DNA from: Saprospira grandis
GTDB taxonomy: Bacteria; Bacteroidota; Bacteroidia; Chitinophagales; Saprospiraceae
Direction: 5' to 3'
NCBI RefSeq assembly: GCF_027594745.1
Contig: NZ_CP110854.1
Coordinates: 372,001-436,000 of the forward strand
Length of the DNA stretch: 64,000 nt
Both the position numbers and the translations under genes were made by a program. Position 1 is the first letter of the stretch. Each line of letters opens with the position of its first letter. A model generated the notes under the pieces. It did not search any database. It saw only the letters and a list, made by a program, of their open reading frames with translations, and was not told the origin of the DNA. Shown here piece after piece: positions 17,493 to 27,300 of the stretch.

Positions 17493-18047
17493 TTTTATAA
17501 ATTATGTGCTTGTCCTAAAATAGCAATGAAGGGCTTCAGCCCATGGGCCAAAGCCGCCCAGCCGTTAAAAGACACTTTACTTTCTTCGCGCTTCTATCCA
17601 CAGAAAAAGTTGAGGGACTACTGAAGCTATCTGCCTGCTCTGCTGCCTAGGGACAAGCCCCTAGGCTAGCTTTTTCAGACAGCCCTCTAAAGAGGGCCTT
17701 TGGATATGGTCTTCCCCTGCAATAACAACAGAGCAAAACCCTACATCACAATTTGAGGCCCTTTAGGGCTGACTCCATGGAGTTAGCCTAGGGGCTTGTC
17801 CCTAGGCGATGAATAGCAGGCGGCTTCGCCGCCATGGCCGAAGGCCAAATGGCCTAGCGATGGTAGGCAGTGCGGCAAAGCCGCAGACCCAGCAAAAACT
17901 TGTTTTTTGCGCAGGGCCGAGCGAACAGCGAGCTGCGAAACGACAACAAGGACTTTAGTCCGCAGTTCGACGACCAACGGGAGTAACCGCCCGCCGAAGG
18001 CGGGAGGCCCCTAACTGCAAGGGCAATTAGTATCGATGAACGCCTAT
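17493..18047. repeat. Gene-free repeat block (MITE-like element plus E7)
   Basis: This 555-bp gap carries no gene. It holds the palindromic CATGGGC unit, the 163-bp inverted-repeat element (17645-17807) and a GC-rich element (about 17810-18012). The GC-rich copy includes the GGAC-TTTA-GTCC hairpin unit (17950-17961) and ends with CGGGAGGCCCC facing the 3' end of the next minus-strand gene. Confidence 0.75.
17645..17807. mobile_element. MITE-like element, 163 bp, copy 1
   Basis: Its two ends (17645-17666 and 17786-17807) are exact 22-bp reverse complements of each other, beginning GCCTAGGGACAAGC and GCCTAGGGGCTTG. The interior has its own small palindromes (CCCTCTAAAGAGGG and GCCCTTTAGGGC) and no coding capacity. 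A second, equally long copy lies at 21185-21347 and a partial inverted one at 63517-63575. This fits a non-autonomous miniature inverted-repeat element; no target-site duplication was established. Confidence 0.65.
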
Positions 18048-18305
18048 CTACCAATCGAAAATTAAATTTTCAGGAATAGGTTGTCTCTGATTTAGATAAG
18101 TAACTGGTACTTTAATTCGTGAAATATTTACAGCTTGTAATGTATCTTCTTTCCATATAACTAAATACCCTATTCGACTGTCTTTTTGAACGACAACAAA
18201 TCTATAACCATAGGTTTCTCCTCTGTGATTTAAGACTTGCGATAACGCATTTATCTTTTCATCCACAATGAGCTCTAATACTTTCATCCATTCTTCATCC
18301 ATCAT
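18048..18305 (-). CDS. Unknown small protein, 85 aa
   Basis: This 85-residue protein has no signal peptide. It begins MMDEEWMKVLELIVDEKINAL and has a beta-rich C-terminal half (VVVQKDSRIGYLVIWKED). No known family is recognised. It is the last of a run of three closely spaced small genes (18048-19005) and resembles immunity-type proteins only in size and setting. Confidence 0.5.
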   Translation of the reverse strand: MMDEEWMKVLELIVDEKINALSQVLNHRGETYGYRFVVVQKDSRIGYLVIWKEDTLQAVNISRIKVPVTYLNQRQPIPENLIFDW

Positions 18306-18345
18306 ACCTGTTTAATTGTGGCTTACCAAATAATATTATTTTGTT

Positions 18346-18567
18346 CTATCTCCATTGAATTTTCCATCTAGACTCTTCAACATATTCGAGGATATCATCT
18401 TTATTCGGAAGCCAGTCATCAAAAACATTTTTAGTAAAAAACTCGTCCTCTGAAATTAAGATGTAAATTCCTCCAGTACTACCATTAGTATCATCCTCTA
18501 TTTTAACATATTTACCTTGATCATCACCGTTTAATATAAGGCCAACTACGCCGTATTTTATTTCCAT
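18346..18567 (-). CDS. Small immunity-like protein, about 73 aa
   Basis: Starting at ATG 18567, the protein reads MEIKYGVVGLILNGDD and continues GKYVKIEDD, GGIYILISEDEFF, FDDWLPNKDD and a C-terminal ESRWKIQW. This arrangement of a short beta-sheet, a charged helix and a terminal Trp pattern resembles small immunity proteins of contact-dependent or polymorphic toxin systems, recalled from family shape and not searched. ATG 18609 would add 14 residues. No toxin gene is seen nearby. Confidence 0.45.
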   Translation of the reverse strand: MEIKYGVVGLILNGDDQGKYVKIEDDTNGSTGGIYILISEDEFFTKNVFDDWLPNKDDILEYVEESRWKIQWR

Positions 18568-18660
18568 GTTTATAAACTTTGCTGCATAAATCTCAAACAA
18601 ATAGCTCACAATATACTAAAAATAAGTTTCGGTCAGACTTTAGAGAACTAAAGTTCGAGT

Positions 18661-19005
18661 TTAACTAGCGTCCTTCTCTTTTATAAAAAACTGAAATCCC
18701 TCTAAATTAAATTCTTCAAACAATTCAAGGTATTTCACTAACTCTTTTGTTGGCATTGCATCAAGAAGCTTTCTGCCCTTATCAGTCATTTCATACTGCC
18801 CTAATTCTAATTTTGAAGTCTTCTCATAAAGCTGAACATAAGCCTCACTTTCTAGCTTTTGAAAGAAAAAAGGTAGATCTACAAATATCCCTATCTTAGT
18901 GAAAGCCTTAAACATTAGATAAAAACGCTTTACCTTAAAATTGCTATTAACCAAATGTAGCATCAGAACAAGAATAACCTTATCTCCTGCAATCAATTTT
19001 CCCAT
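18661..19005 (-). CDS. Unknown small protein, 114 aa
   Basis: This 114-residue, Lys/Leu/Phe-rich protein contains LGQYEMTDKGRKLLDAMPT, which looks like a winged-helix wing segment of the kind found near the end of transcriptional regulators. A small regulator or an immunity protein are both possible. There is no signal peptide. It is upstream of two other small genes in the same direction. Confidence 0.5.
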   Translation of the reverse strand: MGKLIAGDKVILVLMLHLVNSNFKVKRFYLMFKAFTKIGIFVDLPFFFQKLESEAYVQLYEKTSKLELGQYEMTDKGRKLLDAMPTKELVKYLELFEEFNLEGFQFFIKEKDAS

Positions 19006-19056
19006 AAACTATTACTTTGGATCTAAATCCAGAAAAAGCTGGAGGACTAATACAAC

Positions 19057-19650
19057 TTAACCCCTCTCCCAATACTCATTTCGCAAAAACTGATTTAATT
19101 CATCATAAAGCATCAAAAAGCGAGTTGGAATATGCTCTAGATTAACCTTTTCTTCCAAAAAGTAATTTTCTACAAAAATGTGCTGCTTATCCACTACTTC
19201 AATCAGGGCGTAACGAGCCAAATAATTTGAGGGGGCTGCTGCTTTTTCTTGTGGCTTCAAAGATAGACTTTTTTCTAATTTTAGCTTTTCCCAAAAGCCT
19301 CGATAGCTAAATTTATCCAACTTAAAACAAGCTTTCTGCTGCAAATAAAGCTGACGCAAACGATAAGTTTGCTCATCTGCATAACTAGCTACTAAACGGC
19401 CTTTCTCGCTTTTTTCTTTTTCTTCCAAATAATAACAACAGCAGCTGCTATCCGACTTTTGCAGGTAGCAAACTCGCCGACTAGACAAATGAGTCCCATA
19501 AAAAATTAAGGCAGCTTCTGTCCCTATTGGCGCAGGAATTACTGCATCAATGATTCTTTGGTCTATTTCTTTTAGTTCCGATAATTGATTAACCTCTGAC
19601 CGACAAGCAAGGAGTAACAGCCAAGCACAAGCACAAAGCAAAAAACGCAT
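19057..19650 (-). CDS. Unknown lipoprotein, 197 aa
   Basis: This 197-residue protein has a lipoprotein signal (LLLLAC, cysteine at residue 16). The mature part has a Cys cluster (SDSSCCCYYLEEKEK) and a helical C-terminus (RFLMLYDELNQFLRN) that loosely resembles the end of the lipoprotein at 22193-22774, suggesting distant paralogy. It starts 12 nt after the stop codon of the lipoprotein gene at 19663-20475, so the two are probably one operon. Confidence 0.6.
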   Translation of the reverse strand: MRFLLCACAWLLLLACRSEVNQLSELKEIDQRIIDAVIPAPIGTEAALIFYGTHLSSRRVCYLQKSDSSCCCYYLEEKEKSEKGRLVASYADEQTYRLRQLYLQQKACFKLDKFSYRGFWEKLKLEKSLSLKPQEKAAAPSNYLARYALIEVVDKQHIFVENYFLEEKVNLEHIPTRFLMLYDELNQFLRNEYWERG

Positions 19651-19662
19651 AACTTATTTTTT

Positions 19663-20475
19663 TTAATGAATAAATAGCTTGTAATCATTCAAAAAATGCT
19701 TTTTCAGCAGTAGCTGTCCCTCCTTCTCTTCCAGCTCATAGCGATAAAATATATCTCCATAATCATGCAACTGCTGATCCTTGCGATTCTTCGGATGAAC
19801 AGTCTGATAACAAAGCAAATAGCTATGCTTGCTCGCCCTGCTCATCTCCTCCTCCAAAAGCAGCTTATCCAATAAAAATAGAGCAAAAACAGCTTGTTTA
19901 TTAGCTCCACCAGCCAAGACAACAGCTTCTGCCTCATAGGGATCTATATAATAAGTCGAAAGCCTTGGATCTGCTTTATTATCTACAAAAAATGCTTGCT
20001 TGCTTTTCCCCCAATCTAGCTGTAAAATTAGTCGCTTAAAGGCCTCTACATCCTCTTTACCCCAATCTTTTAAACGTTTTTTTGAGCCTGCCAAAACCTT
20101 ATTTAAAAACACTGTTTGTTCAAAAACGGCATAATCCTCCGCAATAAGTTGCCTCAAATCAGCATTATTTTGCAAGAATAGCAACTGCTCAAAATCGCTA
20201 AGTGCATCCCAGTCTTCAGGGTAATCCAAGACCTTCAAGAAGCTTTTGGCTCGCAGCTCTTTCCTTTTCGCCCTATAGATAGCCGCTGCATTTGCCGCAA
20301 ACTGCTTCTGATGCAAATAATTACTAATGGGCTTGATTTCATGATAATGCTGCTGCATCAACTCATTGGCAGCCTGCTCAAAATCGAGCTCTGCGGGCAC
20401 TCTTTGACAAGATGATAGGCCCAAAAACAGTAGCCATAAGAATAAGTTGAGGAATCTTTTTATCCGCATATCCAT
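19663..20475 (-). CDS. Unknown lipoprotein, about 270 aa
   Basis: The N-terminus is a lipoprotein signal ending in LGLSSC. The mature protein is helical and rich in Leu, Gln and Lys (FEQAANELMQQHYHEI, ALSDFEQLLFLQNNADLR) with a beta-rich C-terminus. No family is recognised. M3 (20469) is an equally likely start. A GC-rich element begins only about 10 nt upstream of the coding sequence, so the promoter must lie inside or beyond that element. Confidence 0.6.
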   Translation of the reverse strand: MDMRIKRFLNLFLWLLFLGLSSCQRVPAELDFEQAANELMQQHYHEIKPISNYLHQKQFAANAAAIYRAKRKELRAKSFLKVLDYPEDWDALSDFEQLLFLQNNADLRQLIAEDYAVFEQTVFLNKVLAGSKKRLKDWGKEDVEAFKRLILQLDWGKSKQAFFVDNKADPRLSTYYIDPYEAEAVVLAGGANKQAVFALFLLDKLLLEEEMSRASKHSYLLCYQTVHPKNRKDQQLHDYGDIFYRYELEEKEGQLLLKKHFLNDYKLFIH

Positions 20476-22192
20476 ATTTATTTTTTGGGGCCTGCCGCCT
20501 TTGGCGGCCGGGCCCTTGCAGGGCTCGCAAGTCTGCTCGGCCCTGCGGGCTTCGCCCTTGGTCTGCCGCTGCGCGGCCCCCTTTCAGGCCCCTAGGCCAA
20601 GTCGCTTCGCTCCTTTGCGGCGGCTTCGCCGCCTGCTAGCCGTGGCTGCAGGTTGAAACCAGCAGCCATACAACAGCGGTATTGCTTCGCAATAATCTAT
20701 AAATGAGGGTTGAAACCCTCATAAAATTAACTTATCGGCCATCCTTTGATAAAAATTTCAGACTAGTCAAGGCATTTTTTTAAAGCATAGCCCTAGCTAT
20801 GAGAGAGAAAATAAGGGAAAATAGCAAGAAATTAAAGCAAAGGATAGAAGTCGCAGAGCTTCTATTTGGCCTTTGCCCCAGCCTAGGGCCTTGGCCCTAG
20901 GCTATCGAAAAAATCGCCATCCCCTCATTCGAGGGATTTTTTTCGGCGCTTATTGTCTGGCGGTTGTTTTTTTGAACCTCTGGGTTAAAACCCACAACAA
21001 CAAAAGCAGCCATACTTAGCCCAATAAAATGAGCCGATGGTTAAAACCATCGGCCCATAATGAGTTGTAATATAAAGCTTTATCAGTAAAATGCTTATTC
21101 TCAATCCTCTCTCCCTCCCTCTCAAAACTTCCAAGAAAAAGTTGAGGGACTAATAAAACTATCTCAATACATACCTGCTCTGCTGCCTAGGGACAAGCCC
21201 CTAGGCTAGCTTTTTCAGACAGCCCTCTAAAGAGGGCCTTTGGATATGGTCCTTCTTTGCAATAACAACAGAGCAAAACCCTACATCACAATTTGAGGCC
21301 CTTTAGGGCTGACTCCATTTGATTAGCCTAGGGGCTTGTCCCTAGGCGATTATATAATATGAATACCTTGGGTTAAAATACACAGCAACAGAAGCCGCCA
21401 TACTAAGCCCATAACATTTATAGCAACCAGTTTGCATAGCCCCACAACCATGGGCTTCAGCCCATGGGCCCAAAACTGCCCAGCCGCTAAAAGGCTTTTT
21501 CTTTACTTTTTCCTCTTTCCCCTCAAAACTTCCAAGAAAAAGTTGAGGGACTAGTTTTGTTTTTTGAGACCTGTAGGATGGATATATGTACCTGTAGGTT
21601 GAAACCTACAGCAACAAAAGCAGCCATACTAAGCACAATAAAAATGAGCCGATGGTTGAAACCATCGGCCCATATCATTTATAGCAAACAAGGGCTTTAG
21701 CCCGCCAGTTTGCTCAACCCCACAACCATGGGCTTTAGCCCATGGATCCAAAAACCCGCTAGTTCTTAAAAGGCTTCTTCTCAACCCTCCCTTTCTTCCA
21801 AACTCCCAAGAAAAAGTTGGGGGACTAATAAGCGGCTATGCTTACCGCCATGGGCTGAAGCCCAGGGTTCTGACTTGAGCGAACTGACGGACTAAAGTCC
21901 TTGTTCGCTTTTCCTACTTCTAAGGGCCCAAAACTGACTAACCGCCGAAGAGAACAGCCAAAAGAAAAAAGACAGCTGAGCGGCCACAACAAGCCCTTTA
22001 GGGCGCAGTTCGACGACCAACGGGAGTAACCGATGTGCAGGGGTGGCCGAAGGCCAGACCAAGGCGGCTTTGCCGCCGAAGGGCCGAGCGAGCAGCGAGC
22101 CCCGAAACGTAGCGCCCGCCGAAGGCGGGAGGCCCCAAAATAGTTTGAAAAGCTAGCCCTAAAATGTAATCCTTAAAGTTTAGAGGATAAAG
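20476..22192. repeat. 1.7-kb gene-free repeat island
   Basis: No credible gene is present. From left to right: element E8 (20484-20660, GGGGCC end facing the lipoprotein gene at 19663-20475); a palindrome GAGGGTTGAAACCCTC (20704-20719); a near-palindrome around CCTAGGGCCTTGGCCCTAGG (20883); CGATGGTTAAAACCATCG (21033); the MITE-like element (21185-21347); three CATGGGC-type palindromes; TAGGTTGAAACCTA (21592); CGATGGTTGAAACCATCG (21648); CTGGGCTGAAGCCCAG (21848); and element E9 (about 21980-22137, GGCCCC end facing the next gene). Spacings are irregular, which excludes a CRISPR array. Confidence 0.8.
21185..21347. mobile_element. MITE-like element, 163 bp, copy 2
   Basis: This copy has the same length and the same 22-bp terminal inverted repeats (21185-21206 and 21326-21347) as 17645-17807, with only a few internal differences. 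Similarity extends about 40 bp further left, to GAAAAAGTTGAGGGACTA. Together the two copies bracket the five-gene group 18048-20475. Confidence 0.65.
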
Positions 22193-22774
22193 CTAATGCT
22201 CTTGCATATAGGCATTCAAACTATCATGAATAGTCCTTAATTTTAAAAAAAACTTAGGGGCATGTTGTTCTCCAAAATATACAGGTGTTTGCTGTTCTTT
22301 TTCTAGAACAAAATATGCTTCCTCGACATCTAAATTGCTACTTTTCTCCAAGATTAAAGCATCCAACTGCCTATAAACTAAGCTCATATCTCTCAGCAGA
22401 TGATGATAGCGACCACTATATGTTATTTCTGCTTCAGATTCTAGCCCCCAGTAGTACTGTTTCAGTTTTTTTTCTTTTAAAATTACAGCTTCTGGATAGT
22501 CAGATTCTTCGATTCTTATCAACTGTACGGCTGTATCCCATCCACTATCTATTGAAGGCTTATATGTCAATCTGTACTGATTTTGTTTCAAATCGCTTAA
22601 ACAAGGCTCATCTATAATTTGGTAAAATCGACACAACCTAGATGGACGGTGGTCTATTTTGGCCTTTTCATCTTTAGGCTCCAAATTTGTTCTCTCTAGT
22701 TCTTTTGTATTGTTATTATTTTGGCAGAATAACATCACAACAACAAACAAAATATTTCTTATAGTCAACCACAT
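22193..22774 (-). CDS. Unknown lipoprotein, 193 aa
   Basis: A short signal (FVVVMLFC, cysteine at residue 17) followed by QNNNN suggests a lipoprotein. The mature part contains LCRFYQIIDEPCLSDL, suggesting a disulfide, and a helical end (FFLKLRTIHDSLNAYMQ) loosely like the lipoprotein at 19057-19650. It is 14 nt after the lipoprotein gene at 22789-23304, so the two are probably co-transcribed. The function is unknown. Confidence 0.55.
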   Translation of the reverse strand: MWLTIRNILFVVVMLFCQNNNNTKELERTNLEPKDEKAKIDHRPSRLCRFYQIIDEPCLSDLKQNQYRLTYKPSIDSGWDTAVQLIRIEESDYPEAVILKEKKLKQYYWGLESEAEITYSGRYHHLLRDMSLVYRQLDALILEKSSNLDVEEAYFVLEKEQQTPVYFGEQHAPKFFLKLRTIHDSLNAYMQEH

Positions 22775-22788
22775 ATATGTTAATTCAT

Positions 22789-23304
22789 TTACTTAAATTC
22801 ATTTTCTTTATCCAATACTAGCCAAACAGATCCTAAATTAGCATAAAAAACCCCTTTTAATTCAAAAATGTCTAATGCGTCAATTCGATTTGTACAATAT
22901 GGTCGGACTACTTCTATTGTATCTATATCTATTTTACAGCGAACAGGAGGATAAGCAGCTGTTCTAGAGTATTCCATATAGTCAAAAACACTAAGTCTCA
23001 AGTTCTCTATATCTTTAAGTTCACAACTACCATCTAAATTTTTGTATACACCTCTTGCAATAAAAATAAAACTCCCTCGATACCTTTCTGCCTCTTCCTT
23101 TGAAATATTAAAAAAACCTGGTTTAGCTCGGGGTATCTCTAGGACATCTACGACTCTCCATTTCCCCCTAAATTTTTTATCAATTCTAAGCTCTTCTATT
23201 TCTTTGGCTGGCAACTTTTCCTTTGAGTTTACTTGCTTTACATCACAGGAAGAATAAACTATAAAAATTAAAATTACACTACTTATTTTCAATAGGCTCT
23301 CCAT
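22789..23304 (-). CDS. Unknown lipoprotein, about 171 aa
   Basis: The start at 23304 gives MESLLKISSVILIFIVYSSC, a standard lipoprotein signal; the open frame continues upstream to 23364, but those extra 20 residues would spoil the signal. The mature protein is mixed alpha/beta with KFRGKWRVVDVLEIPR near its start and several cysteines. No family is recognised. Confidence 0.55.
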   Translation of the reverse strand: MESLLKISSVILIFIVYSSCDVKQVNSKEKLPAKEIEELRIDKKFRGKWRVVDVLEIPRAKPGFFNISKEEAERYRGSFIFIARGVYKNLDGSCELKDIENLRLSVFDYMEYSRTAAYPPVRCKIDIDTIEVVRPYCTNRIDALDIFELKGVFYANLGSVWLVLDKENEFK

Positions 23305-23468
23305 CTTTTCGCTTAATTTTATTGTCATCGTTATACTTTTCAGTAGCATTTTCAAACTCTCCATGGACTTACCGAATAAATCTAAAGTCTTATGGATTAG
23401 ACATAAAAAGGGTTAAGCCCATTTTTGCTCAAATAAATCGCAAGAAGTTAAGCCTGAATATCAAGCTC

Positions 23469-23906
23469 TTAAAGCCTATTTATAGCAAAAAGAATATGTC
23501 GTTTACGAAATCTAATATATACAGGCAGAGGCTTTGGTCCTGTTGCATAATAATTAACAGCCCAACAAGTCCTTATAATTTTCACTTTTTTCCTTGATCG
23601 TCTTAATAAACGTTTTTGTTTTTTAGGACTGAGTCTTAAACCTTCAACTTCTATAGAATCTATTATAGTTAGAGACTTATTTAAAAAGACCTTAATATAA
23701 ACTTTTCCTTCTAGGTCTCTGCTTAGTTTTGCTTTATCAGACTTGACAAGTCGCCCTAACTCATAGATAAAAATTGTATTATCATCAAACCCAAACATTT
23801 CTGCATGTTCAGGGTCTTTCTTATAGTTTTCAATAAAACAGCTATCTTTTTGAGCGTTCAAAGTCCCAAAAGTCAGACACAGTAAAAAAATTAACCCTCT
23901 ATACAT
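23469..23906 (-). CDS. Unknown secreted protein, 145 aa
   Basis: This protein has an N-terminal signal peptide (LIFLLCLTFGTLNA). The mature part reads LEGKVYIKVFLNKSLTIIDSIEVEGL then a very basic stretch (SPKKQKRLLRRSRKKVK) and ends with YIRFRKRHIL. The spacing of the YIKVFL, IEVEGL and PVYIRF segments recalls the TonB C-terminal fold, but this is not certain. It is AT-rich and alone on the minus strand. Confidence 0.5.
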   Translation of the reverse strand: MYRGLIFLLCLTFGTLNAQKDSCFIENYKKDPEHAEMFGFDDNTIFIYELGRLVKSDKAKLSRDLEGKVYIKVFLNKSLTIIDSIEVEGLRLSPKKQKRLLRRSRKKVKIIRTCWAVNYYATGPKPLPVYIRFRKRHILFAINRL

Positions 23907-24042
23907 TATATTATTAGTTGTTTAGATTTAACGCAACCCTAGCCTTATTACTAATAATAAGGAGTAATTGCTTACAAGCAAGTTTTTTCAAGACCTTTTT
24001 TACTGTAGGTCACCCCTAAAGCAAGCATACGATAAACCAGCC

Positions 24043-24079
24043 AAAAAAGAGGAGAAAAAGCCAAGCTTCTTCTCCTCTT
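24043..24079 (-). terminator. Terminator on the minus strand
   Basis: AAGAGGAGAA (24047-24056) pairs with TTCTCCTCTT (24070-24079), and on the minus strand it is followed by a run of six T. It lies just after the stop codon of a 21-codon frame and would also stop read-through from the giant secreted-protein gene. Confidence 0.7.
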
Positions 24080-24087
24080 CCGCCCGC

Positions 24088-24153
24088 TTATTTTGCAGGG
24101 GGATTGGGTGGGGTGTCCTGATCTGGATCAGGATTTTCAGTGTAATTTTTCAT
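24088..24153 (-). CDS. Possible 21-aa small ORF before a terminator
   Basis: ATG at 24153 opens a frame that starts MKNYTENPDPD and ends TPPNPPAK, with stop TAA only nine bases before a strong terminator. About 60 bp of AT-rich sequence upstream could hold a promoter. The composition (Pro, Asp, Asn) is not typical of chance ORFs. It might be a small peptide gene or the leader of an sRNA; conservation in related genomes would decide. Confidence 0.3.
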   Translation of the reverse strand: MKNYTENPDPDQDTPPNPPAK

Positions 24154-24223
24154 AGGAATTGTGTTTTTGTTAAAAATTATGTTGTTTAGTTTGGTTGGAT
24201 TTACTTGTTAATGGATTCATTAA

Positions 24224-24375
24224 TTGGCCGAAGGCCAAACGGCCCAGCGCTGCGGAGGGGTGGCCGAAGGCCAGACCGAGGCGGCTTTGCCGCCGAAGGG
24301 CCGAACAGACCTGTGAGCCCCGCAGCATAGCGGCGGCCAACCTAGGCCAAAGGCCTAGCTGGCCGCGGGCCCCAA
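24224..24375. repeat. GC-rich gene-facing element E10
   Basis: This copy ends in CGCGGGCCCC four bases before the stop codon of the giant type A secreted-protein gene, so again the GGGGCC end faces the gene, here at its 3' end. It contains inverted arms of the GCCTAGG...CCTAGGC type near the end. Confidence 0.7.
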
Positions 24376-24378
24376 ACC

Positions 24379-27300
24379 TTAATAGCCCTTAAAAACGACC
24401 TTCTTTTGCAGCAGCCAATCGCCTATTTGCAAGCGCAAGATATAGGTTCCAGCCAAAGCCGTTTGCGGCATCCTTATCTGCTGTTCTTTTTGGCCTTGGG
24501 CCCAGCTTCCAGTAGCTATAGTTTGGCCCAAAAGGCTGTACAACTGCCAGCTTCCGGCCTGAAGCGCGGGCTGCTCCAACAACAACTGAAACTGTCCAAT
24601 ATTGGGGTTGGGAAAAAGCGATAACTGAGGTGCGACAGCCTCTTCTGGGGCTTCTTCTTGTCCCAAATAAATAGAAATATCTCGGTTGCTATAGACCTGA
24701 TGAATAAAGCTACTATCGGCGGTTTGCTCTTGAACAAAGGCCACCCATTGTAGCTGTTGCGGCTGCCAATCTGGCGATAAAGGCTGGCTAAAGCTATAGT
24801 TCAGCGACTGTCCAGCGCTCAGGTTTTCGGGCAGCTCTGTACCCGCTGCATCGGGCAAAAGTTTGCGCACAAAAGCATGCAAAGGCTGGCCATTATCATA
24901 AAAAAGCGAATCCTCGACCAAGGCAACATAAAGCTTGAGGTTGGCCTGCTGCCAATTGCCCAAAGCATCGAGCGAGAGCTGTAGCTCTATCTCATTGGCC
25001 CGAATAAAAGACTGCCCCTCTATATCTATAAGCGGATCGGCTAAGCGATCTTTCTCCAAATCCATAGCCTGCAGTTGTAGGGCCAAGGGAGCCGACTGGC
25101 TAAAACGGCGACCATTGAGGACCAATTTCCCCGCCTCCGATAGGCCATAAAACAACAAACGCGCAGAAGGATCCGCCATGTTTTGGGCATAAAAAGGGTC
25201 GTAGCTAGGGAAATCCGTATTGTACTGTATGAGGACCAAATCATGCACCAAAGGCGGATGATAAACCAACTGATTGAGATGCGTATAAGCCGCCCCCAAA
25301 TCAGCCTGCCCCAAATTGGAAAAGTACTCTAACAAGACCTTTTTGCGGCGATTGCCCAGAAATATATTGTCAAAGGCAAAGCCCTCATAGGCAGTAGGGC
25401 TCACGCCCAAGGCCCCAAAGGCAATCCGAAAGCGAAAAGACTGCTGTCGAAAACTATCTAGGGCGTAGCGGGCCGTTTGCCAGCCTGTACCTGAGCCCGA
25501 CCAGCCTCTGGGGGCCAGTTGCTGCTCGCCAGGGCGGCCCGCAATAATATCCTCATTGTACCAATTTAGGCCCTGCCCTAAATCGCCCAAAGGCCGCCAA
25601 AGCGCGAGTTGAGGATCGTAAAACTCAATGACAGTTCCATCATTGCCCGCATCGGTATCATCAAAAATATCGAGGCTGAGCATCGGGCGGTCCAAAAGGC
25701 TCAAATCAAAACAAGGGCTATAGACCCAAGCACTCTGATTGGCGGGATAGGGAGCAGACAAACGACTGGCCCAAAGCGATAAATGGGCGCTATCTTGTAG
25801 GCTGTTGATTCGCTGACCTTGGGCCAAGCCCCACTCCCATAAACTATCGGGATAACCCGCTTGGCTTTCGGCTAGCCATTGGCCATCATCCTGATTAAAG
25901 TCTTCTGCATAAGGGAGTTGCGCAGTAGGCTGAACATTAGGCGAGGCCTGTATTAGAATGCTGTCCTTGGCCAAACAAACGCCCTGATTTTCGATGGTTA
26001 GACTGGCCCAATAGCTGCCCGCTTGTGTAAATTGATAGGACAGACTGTCCAGCTCGAAGGGAGCCGATAAGCTAGCCGCAATAGGTGCACCCCCGCCTAT
26101 CTGCCAATAAGCCTGACTGATACTATCAAAAACCTGATTCTGAAAAAGTCCCCCTAGGCCCAAGGGCCCGTTATTCCAAAACAAATAAGCATCATTCAAA
26201 CAGCCCCCAGAGGCATCCAAGGCCAAGCGGGGTTGGCTATACACCCGTAGGCTGTCCCAGAAAATTCCCTGACAGCCTTGGCTATCCGTATATTCATAGC
26301 GAATAATATGCTCGCCCAAACCCGCATTCTCAGCCAAAAATAAAGACTGCCCAAAAGCCACCCCATTGCCGTAGAATTGACCGCCCAAAGGTTGGGGAAG
26401 CAAAAGCAAACTATCATTTTGGCCTAGACAAAAAGCATCTACATTTTGGTCCAAGCTAAAACTAACCTGAGGGTTGGGAAAAACAGTAACAAACTGCGTA
26501 TCGCTAGCCTCACAACTACTATTGCTGACCAAATAGACCAGTGTATCTTGCTGATTTTGACTCAGTGGCTGCTGAGGATACAATGAATTGGGTTGATATT
26601 CATTTTGCAATAGCGTATCGCCATTGAGAAAGAAAATCCCCCCTGCTGGACTAGCCGATAGAATTTGGCGGGGAGCCGATTCACAAAACTGGCTATCTAG
26701 GGCAAAGCTGGGACTGGGGGTAGCCAACACCTGCACCAAATGGCTAACAGAATCTAGGCAACCGAAAACATTGCTTGCGCTAAACTGTAGTTCATGCAGG
26801 CCTACTCCAGCCAGGGCGGGATCAAAATGATAAATGGTATCTAAAACAATGACATTCACGGTCTGACCATTTACGGTCATCGTATCTACTCTTTGCAGAT
26901 ATTCGGGCCGTAGGCCATTGCCAGTATAGCTGGCATCTAGTAGCAAAGCCGTGTTTTGAATTCCCCCAATAAGTTGCTCACTAGGGCTAGTCAGACAGAA
27001 GCTACTATTTGCCGTAGGTTGCAACAGACTGGGTCTGGGCTTGGGCCGAACCTGAACTTGGGCTTGGGCCAGATCACTACAAATTAGGCTATCTTGAGCG
27101 GTAGGAAATAAGTGTAGCTCTTCTACTAAATAGCTAATTAGATGGTTTCCAGCTGCAGCTCGAGCAGGAATAAAGATATTGCTATTTTGCAAAACCCCCG
27201 GGCCCGAAAACTCTCCATAAATGGAGTTTCCTTGCATATAAATACTATCCTCTTGCTCACAATAGCTAGTATCCAACCCTTGTATTTGGGCCTGCGGTCG

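Noticed and set aside
20700..21910. Series of short repeats resembling a CRISPR array
   Set aside because: The repeats belong to several different palindrome families, spacing is irregular (tens to hundreds of bases) and there are no uniform spacers.
22285..22617. Plus-strand frame of 110 codons
   Set aside because: It is antisense to a lipoprotein gene with a clear signal sequence and shows no domain of its own.
23968..24189. Plus-strand frame of 73 codons
   Set aside because: It runs antisense through the terminator and the 21-codon frame, starts at a poor site and has no domain or signal.
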